The position numbers were made by a program, and so were the translations under genes. Shown one piece after another: positions 58,141-64,000 of a stretch of 64,000 bases of DNA (position 1 is the stretch's first letter; every line of letters begins with the position of its first letter). Origin of the DNA: Avena insularis (taxonomy: Eukaryota; Streptophyta; Magnoliopsida; Poales; Poaceae). Location of the stretch: positions 88,402,684-88,466,683 of the forward strand of contig CM042685.1 in NCBI GenBank assembly GCA_023614405.1, read 5' to 3'. Under the pieces are notes generated by a model. That model was not told where the DNA came from and ran no database searches. It saw only the letters and a program-made list of their open reading frames with translations.

Positions 58141-59403
58141 CTTGTTTGCAATGTTATAGACATATATCTTGCTAATGCACCTAATAGTTCTTGGGTATAT
58201 GATACCGGATCAGTTATTCACATCTGCAACGCGTTGCAGGGACTGGTAAGAACTAGGAGCGTAGCAAGAGGCGAGGTTGATATTCGAGTCGGCAACAAAG
58301 CAAGAGTTGCTGCGTTGGAAGTCGGCACGATGCAGCTTTATTTACCTTCCGGGTTCATTATGGAACTGAATAATTGTTATTATGTTCCTGTTCTTAGTCG
58401 AAACATTATTTCTGCTTCATGTTTGATGAGGCAAGGCTATGAGTCGAATATCAAGAATAATGGTTGTTCTTTGTATTTGAATGATATGTTTCACGGATTT
58501 GCATCCATCCAGGATGGGTTATTTATTTTGAATCTTGATGGTGAGTCAGTTTATAACATAAATGTTAAAAGGTTGAAACCAAATGATCTGAATATGACTT
58601 ACTTTTGGCACTGTCGGCTTGGTCATATAAGTTGGAAAAGCATGAAGAAGCTCCATGATGACGGACTCCTAACTTCGTTCGACTTGGAGTCGTTCGAGAC
58701 ATGCGAACCGTGCCTACTCGGCAAAATGACCAAGACACCTTTTGCAAAGAGTTGCGAAAGGGCGTCCGACTTATTGGAACTAGTACATAGTGATGTATGT
58801 GGACCAATGAGAACGACAGCCAGAGGTGGTTATGAGTACTTCATTACCTTCACTAATGATTTGAGTATGTATGGATACATCTACTTGATGAAACATAAGT
58901 TGGAAGCCTTTGAAAAGTTCAAAGAATTCCAGAATGAAGCACAGAATCAACTCAGCAAGAAAATAAAGTTTCTTCGGTCGGACCAAGGAGGCGAGTACAT
59001 GAGCCATGAGTTTGATGACCATCTGAAAAGTTGTGGAATAGTTCCTCAACTTACTCCGCCAGGAACGCCGGAAAGGAACGGTGTTTTAGAAAGGCAGAAT
59101 CAGACCTTGTTAGACATGGTACGATCAATGATGAGTCAGACAGATCTGCCTTTATCATTTTGGGGTTATTGTCTAGAAACAGCGGTGTTCACACTAAACA
59201 GAGTACCATCAAAATCGGTAGGGAAGACACCGCATGAGATGTGGACATGCAAAAAGCCGAGTTTGTCTTTTCTTAAGATTTGGGGTTGTGATGCATTTGT
59301 CAAGCGACTTCAGTTGGACAAGCTTACGGCCAAGTCGGATAAGTGTATTTTCGTGGGGTATCCGAGGGAAATCATGGGTTACTACTTCTACAACCGAGAA
59401 TAG
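58141..59403 (+). pseudogene. copia protease and integrase
   Basis: The frame is continuous with gag. The protease active-site motif VYDTGSVIHIC is near 58195. The pre-integrase zinc module follows (HCRLGHISWKSMKKL, CEPCLLGKM), then the integrase core with its acidic residues in LVHSDVCGPM, FLRSDQGGEY and GVLERQNQTLLDMV, and LKIWGCDAFVK. The frame ends at TAG 59401-59403 but the same frame carries on with GKVFVAQNGVFLEKEF. The stop therefore sits inside the polyprotein, probably from CAG to TAG. Confidence 0.94.
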
Positions 59404-61157
59404 GGCAAAGTGTTTGTCGCTCAGAACGGTGTCTTCCTTGAGAAAGAGTTTCTCAGTCGGGGAGTAAGTGGGAGCATGGTGCAGCTCGAAGAAATTCGAG
59501 AGGAACCGGCTAGTAGCGAGTCGGAAAAACCCTTGGAGGTTGAGCCGGTCGTGGTAGCTGAGCCGGCAGAAGCACCTATACTACGAAGATCAGCGAGATT
59601 ACGAAGTGTTCGTGATGTGTTACTGTTAGACAGTGATGAGCCGACAAATTATTCGGAAGCGATGGTGGGATCTGATTCCAAGTCATGGCTTGGAGCCATG
59701 AGATCCGAATTAAAGTACATGGATGAAAATCAAGTTTGGAACTTGGTTGATCTACCAGACGGTGCAAGACTCATCGAGTCCAAATGGGTCTTTAAGAAGA
59801 AAACTGATATGGATGGAAATGTTTCCGTCTATAAAGCACGTCTTATCGCGAAGGGGTTTCGACAAGTTCAAGGAGTTGATTACGACGAGACTTTCTTGCC
59901 TGTAGCGATGCTTAAATCAGTTCGGATCATGTTAGCTATAGCAGCCTATTTCAACTATGAGATATGGCAGATGGATGTCAAAACGGCTTTCCTTAATGGA
60001 AATTTAACCGAGGACGTGTATATGATACAACCCGAGGGTTTTGTCGATCTGGCTAATGCTAACAAGGTGTGCAAACTTCAGAAATCCATTTATGGGTTGA
60101 AGCAAGCATCTCGGAGTTGGAATATTCGCTTTGATGAGGTAGTAAAATCGTTTGGCTTCATCAAGAGTGATCATGATTCTTGTTTATACAATAAGTTTAG
60201 TGGGAGCTAAGTAAACTTTCTAATCTTATATGTGGATGACATATTACTGATTGGAAATGATGTCCAGATGTTGCAAGAAACCAAGGAATTATTGGAAAGG
60301 AGTTTCTCAATGAAAGACTTGGGTGAGGAAACATATATCCTCGGAATCCGGATCTATAGAGATAGATCAAGACGTCTCATTGGATTGAGTCAGAGTACTT
60401 ATTTGGACAAAGTGTTGAAGAAGTTCAACATGGAATCGTCTAAGAAGGGGTTCTTACCGATGTCCCATGGTGTAAAACTTAGCAAGACTCAGTGTCCTTC
60501 GATAACTGATGAGCGAAGTTGGATGAGTGCGATTCTGTATGCTTCTGCAGTCGGATACATCATGTATGCCATGATTTGTACTAGGCCGGATGTTTCGTAT
60601 GCTCTAAGTGTTTTGAGCAGATACCAGGCTGATCCTGGAGAAATCCACTGGACAGCGGCTAAAAATATCCTAAAGTACTTGAGAAGGACTAAGAATATGT
60701 TTTTGGTTTATGGTGGTGAAGATGAACTCAGTGTAAAGGGTTACACGGATGCGAGTTATCTTACCGACTCTGATGATTCTCGTTCGCAATTCGGATACAT
60801 GTTTATTATAAACGGAGGTGCTGTGAGCTGAAAGAGTTCCAAGCAAGAGACTATGTCTGCATCTACAACAAAGGCTGAGTATATTGTCACCGGAGGCAAA
60901 GAAAGGAAGCTGTTTGGATGAGGAATTTCCTCATGGATCTTGGTTTGGTTCAGGGCTCGTCCAATCCGTTAGACGTGTATTGTGACAACAATGGTGCTAT
61001 TGCACAAGCCAAGGAACCTAGACAACACCATAAAAACAAGCACATACTCATGCGGTACCACCTGATTCACCAGTTCATGGATCAGGGTGATATCAAGTTA
61101 TGCAAGGTACACATAGATGCAAATATTGCGGATCCGTTGACAAAGCCATTACCATAG
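59404..61157 (+). pseudogene. copia reverse transcriptase and RNase H with three nonsense codons
   Basis: The reverse transcriptase reads NQVWNLVDLPDGARLIESKW, YKARLIAKGFRQVQGVDYDE and WQMDVKTAFLNGNL. A TAA at 60208-60210 interrupts it just before the catalytic LYVDDILLIG. RNase H follows (VKGYTDASYLTDSDD), with a TGA at 60829-60831 where the family has Trp, and a frame change near 60890. The tail (VYCDNNGAIAQAKEP, then DPLTKPLP) is in the new frame and meets a TAG at 61155-61157. Homology runs a few codons beyond it. Confidence 0.94.
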
Positions 61158-61234
61158 CCGAAGCATGAGGCGCATCTGAGAGCCATGGGCATTAGATGCT
61201 TAGACATGTGATGTCGGAAGATTGACTCTAGTGC

Positions 61235-61245
61235 AAGTGGGAGAC
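61235..61245 (+). other. Polypurine tract of the 8-kb copia element
   Basis: AAGTGGGAGAC precedes the 3' LTR start TGTTGGG, the arrangement usual for this copia class. Confidence 0.85.
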
Positions 61246-62615
61246 TGTTGGGAATATGCCCTAGAGGCAATCATGTAGGATGATATTTCCCGTTGTATTC
61301 ATAAAGATATTAAGTTGTCCTTGTATGAGCATCTGATGTATATCCTTGAATATGTGATTCGTTTGTGGAACTATGCATTCATGTTGTTCATACTAAATAT
61401 CCTTGGTCATCGAGGTTGTGTTGGACACACAACTTAGACCAATGTAAAAGTCGGCTTGATGACTCGGTTCCACTTGTCATGGGCATGGAGATGCCATTCC
61501 GACTTACATAGATTCGGCTAAAGAGTTTAGCGATTCGGATTGACCCATATTGAGGTACAACGAACAAGTTGTCATTTGTATATCTCAATCAATGTAATCC
61601 TTAGACCTGAGGTTATTGCATAGTCCGAGTTGAGGATCACCGACTTAGGTTTTGTCAAACATTGATCCATAACTGGGCAGTTATAAAGGCAGAGTTCGAG
61701 TCGACTGAGAATCAAGCTACGTGATGTGAATAACCAAGATGGGATTTTGCCCCTCCACTTGGAGAGATATTCTCTGGGCCCTCTTGGATGATATGATTCG
61801 GAAAGAATGGCCATGCACGACTCGGTTAAGTGTTAACCGAGGTGATCGAATAAGAGTTAGTCGGGTAAATCACTGATCTCGGATCGAGAAGAGAGTCAGA
61901 CTATTTAAGGGATGACGATTATTCGCCTATAGTCTGACAAGGTATATCGTGAGGCAAAAGGGACTTGGACGTAAGTCGCATTGGAAAGGCAAGTCGTCAT
62001 GACTCATTAGTACTTTGGAGTCGGCACGTTCTGCTAGGAGCCGCTACCGACTGATCGATTGAGAGTCGGACTCTAATCATGTCCAAGTAGCCATGAGCCT
62101 GCGAGGTCACACACTTAAGAGCGGGATCAAATTCGGATTGGATCTGAACCGGAAATCTGGTTGGGTTGGACCCGAGCCAGATTAGGACTGAGTCAGTGAG
62201 TCGGACTCATAGGGACTGGTATTATATGGGTTTTTGTGAATGGGCCATGAAAGTGAAGCCCACATTCACTCCCTATATATAGTGGAGAACCGTAACCCAA
62301 AAGTGTTAATTGTTGTTCGGTCAGGTCATCCCATGTGTTGGAAACCCTAGCTCCACAGCAGTCCTGTCATCGATACGAGCCTAGCAGTTCGCCGCCGGTG
62401 CTCCTCCTTGTACGTGTGGATACCAGCAGAGGTGTTGTACGATCAGCACCAGGACGATCGGATCGCAAAGGACTGTACTGTATCAAATGACGTGCTACAT
62501 CAGTAATCCGCAACTGCGCGTCTAGTGGTAAACCTCGTGGCCTTCTACCTCAGCTAGATCTTGGGATCACCACGTTAGAGGAAAAAGTTTTGTTTTATCT
62601 CTGCGTGGCCCAACA
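61246..62615 (+). repeat. 3' LTR of the 8-kb copia element
   Basis: 1370 bp, colinear with 54602-55973 with scattered substitutions and a few small indels. It ends GCCCAACA, followed by GTGTT. Confidence 0.95.
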
Positions 62616-62620
62616 GTGTT

Positions 62621-62796
62621 GCATCATTTTTATATTATGAAGTGTTGCCCATATGCATGCTAATCAAACACATAATAAAGTACAAGTAATATTATATTAG
62701 CAGAAATGTTGTCTTTAATGAATCTGCTATGCTACATGATGGAAAATCTACTAATGGAGTCTATGAGTAGTTTTGTGTCCACCACACTTTATCAGA
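62621..62796. other. Gene-free background sequence before the CACTA element
   Basis: AT-rich with no feature seen. AGA at 62794-62796 would be the 3-bp target duplication of the CACTA element; the partner is outside the window. Confidence 0.5.
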
Positions 62797-63054
62797 CACT
62801 AGTAGGAAAAGGCTTATAGCAGTCAATTTTCTAGTGGCGTCTAAAGTAAAATAAGCGCCACTACTTCAAGGCAAAATAGTCGTGGCATTTGCCAAATAGT
62901 CACGGCATTCGAGAAAAGGAACGCCGCACTAAGTGGGGACCATGATGTGAGTCGGGACCAATGTAGCCTAGGAATTCGACACCTTTGAATGCCGCAACTA
63001 TGGTCTAGTGGTGGTGTCTAATAAATTGGAGACGCCACTGCTATGACATCCAAA

Positions 63055-63344
63055 ATTTCACTAAGTAAATAGGCGTTGCCCGCCCTTCCCTCTTCATTCC
63101 GCAACCACACTCCCGCGCTCTCGTTCCCGCCATTCCCCAAATCGCCGCACCTGTGCCTCCCCTCCCCGCCCTAACCTCGCAGCACCGCACCTCTCTCCAT
63201 CGCTCTTCTCGTCCCTCGCCCGTGCCTATCCGACTCGGGCCCATCCTCTCCACCCTCGCACGCGCCACTCCGACCGGCGCCTCTTCGACATTGCACCACC
63301 ACGCCTCTCCGACCTGCGCCTCCGTCGACCTTGCTCCACCACAG
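63055..63344 (+). promoter_or_regulatory. C-rich leader and putative first exon of the AP2-like gene
   Basis: A pyrimidine-rich, GC-rich block differs sharply from the flanking AT-rich sequence and looks like a grass gene 5' leader. CAG|GTAG at 63342-63348 is a good splice donor context, and CTAACAG|TT ending at 63756 a good acceptor. These calls are from consensus only, without transcript evidence. Confidence 0.4.
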
Positions 63345-63476
63345 GTAGACTCCCTAGTACCCCTCTTAATTATTGTATTTAGTTTAGTGTAGAAAATCTA
63401 TATTATTTTAGGGTTTTTAGAGATTTTTGTTTCATGTACAAAATATGGTTGATTTTAGGGATTTTTGTTTATTGTA

Positions 63477-63702
63477 GAAAAGTTACATGATTTTAGGGGT
63501 AGAAAATCTAGGTAATTTTAGGAGTAGACGTAGAAAAATTACATGATTTTAGGGGTATAAAATCTAGATAATTTTAGGGATAGATGTAGCAAATTGACAT
63601 GATTTTAGGGGTAGAAAATCTAGATAATTTTAGGGATAGATGTAGAAAATTGACATGATTTTATGGATAGAAAATATAGATAATTTTAGGGATAGATGTA
63701 GC
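63477..63702. repeat. 56-bp tandem repeat, about four copies
   Basis: The unit contains ACATGATTTTAGGGG, TAGAAAATCTAGATAA and TTTTAGGGATAGATGTAG and repeats about four times with few changes. It lies inside the putative intron 63345-63756. Confidence 0.85.
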
Positions 63703-63795
63703 AAATATGTACATAATATTTACATATATATTTATTTCTTATATTTTACCTAACAGTTGTATCAAATGTTGTTATTTAACTAGTTAATTAGTATC

Positions 63796-64000
63796 ATGTC
63801 GGAGCCGAAGATAAAGTTTCGTGGTGTTCACCACAAACCCATAAAGACCCTGACTTGGGCAGGTCAGATCATAGTGGATAATAGGAAGATCCAGCTAAGT
63901 ACTTTCAGGTGCCCATGGCAGGCGTCCCACGCCTATGACTGCGCCACGGTCCAGCACTTTTGGGAGAGAGCGGTCCTCAATTTCAAGGAGGATCATCGCG
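63796..64000 (+). CDS. AP2/ERF-like DNA-binding domain protein, N-terminal part, inside the CACTA element
   Basis: From the ATG at 63796 the frame is open to the window end (68 codons). Within six residues an AP2-like domain begins. It shows FRGVHHKP (family form YRGVRRRP), WAGQIIVDN (WAAEIRD), IQLSTF (VWLGTF), ASHAYDCATVQHFW (AARAYDAAA..F.G) and AVLNF (A.LNFP). The order and spacing of these five blocks match the beta-sheet and helix of the AP2/ERF fold, though individual residues are divergent. AP2/ERF proteins bind GCC-box or related DNA in the nucleus; in this divergent form binding is unproven. The ATG is the first one after the putative splice acceptor at 63756. It may be a captured host gene or a long-resident transposon gene. 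AP2-like cargo has, from memory, been seen in grass CACTA elements. Confidence 0.72.
   Translation, partial: MSEPKIKFRGVHHKPIKTLTWAGQIIVDNRKIQLSTFRCPWQASHAYDCATVQHFWERAVLNFKEDHR

Larger units (their letters stand above)
54602..62615 (+). mobile_element. Ty1/copia retrotransposon with 1.37-kb LTRs, GTGTT target duplication
   Basis: LTRs of 1372 and 1370 bp begin TGTTGGGAATATGCCC and end GCCCAACA. GTGTT flanks the element at 54597-54601 and 62616-62620. It has a primer-binding site, a long leader, a gag-pol frame in copia order (gag, protease, integrase, reverse transcriptase, RNase H) and a polypurine tract. The frame is intact in layout but carries about five nonsense codons and at least two frameshifts. 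The two LTRs differ by scattered substitutions, so the insertion is not recent. Confidence 0.97.
62797..64000 (+). mobile_element. CACTA (En/Spm) transposon, left end, continues past the window
   Basis: The terminus CACTAGTAGGAAAAGGCTTA is of the CACTA type. In the first 250 bp the words AGTGGCG and CGCCACT recur in both orientations (for example 62833, 62855, near 63034), as expected for subterminal transposase-binding repeats. The right end is outside the window. The interior is not transposase at first: a C-rich leader, a putative intron and an AP2-like coding start come instead. The right half would have to be read to see whether transposase genes are present. Confidence 0.85.

Noticed and set aside
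63153..63392. 79-codon Pro/Ser/Thr-rich frame in the CACTA element
   Set aside because: It is composition-driven in the C-rich leader and crosses the likely splice donor; the AP2-like frame at 63796 is better supported.

Overview
The window is intergenic DNA from a large, repeat-rich grass genome. Intron-free polyprotein fragments of Ty3/gypsy and Ty1/copia elements, CACTA and Mutator-type DNA transposons and Stowaway MITEs occupy nearly all of it. The gag, pol and LTR types resemble those I know from Pooideae, most likely Triticeae, but the species cannot be fixed from the sequence. I see no ordinary single-copy host gene. The only open coding start of a host-like protein is an AP2/ERF-like domain at the right edge, inside a CACTA transposon.

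Layout, left stack (1-34474). A Tat-lineage gypsy gag-protease remnant (2-873) and a Tat-type antisense region plus 3' LTR (29786-about 33485) look like two ends of one old plus-strand element. Between them lies a minus-strand non-autonomous LTR element (874-2770 and 28079-29780). It is split by a 25.3-kb minus-strand non-autonomous element with 4.8-kb LTRs (2771-28078, target duplication GATGC). The right LTR of that element is in turn split by a 13.95-kb chromovirus of the Tekay type (10103-24055, target duplication CCTTC), the most complete element here. A decayed minus-strand copia LTR follows (33486-34474).

Right stack (35358-54252). A non-autonomous gypsy-like element with 0.49-kb LTRs (target duplication GGAAT) carries a protease but no recognisable reverse transcriptase. 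Its 5' LTR is split by a 9.93-kb Mutator-like composite (35583-45513, 9-bp target duplication TTAGACATT). The matching empty site is preserved in the 3' LTR at 53981-53989. The composite has two full units of about 4.1 kb and one left-truncated unit in tandem, filled with arrays of the palindrome GTTGCAAC. A second, weaker Mutator-like candidate (46151-51978) lies in the internal region and holds a 4.65-kb minus-strand copia element (46172-50822, target duplication GATTG).

Right end. A Ty1/copia element with 1.37-kb LTRs (54602-62615, target duplication GTGTT) is structurally complete but carries several nonsense codons. From 62797 a CACTA transposon begins and runs off the window. It has a C-rich leader, a putative intron with 56-bp tandem repeats, and the AP2/ERF-like start codon at 63796.

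The candidates for something undescribed are the GTTGCAAC tandem Mutator-like composite and the AP2-like CACTA cargo. Accessory reading frames in two retrotransposon families are lesser leads.
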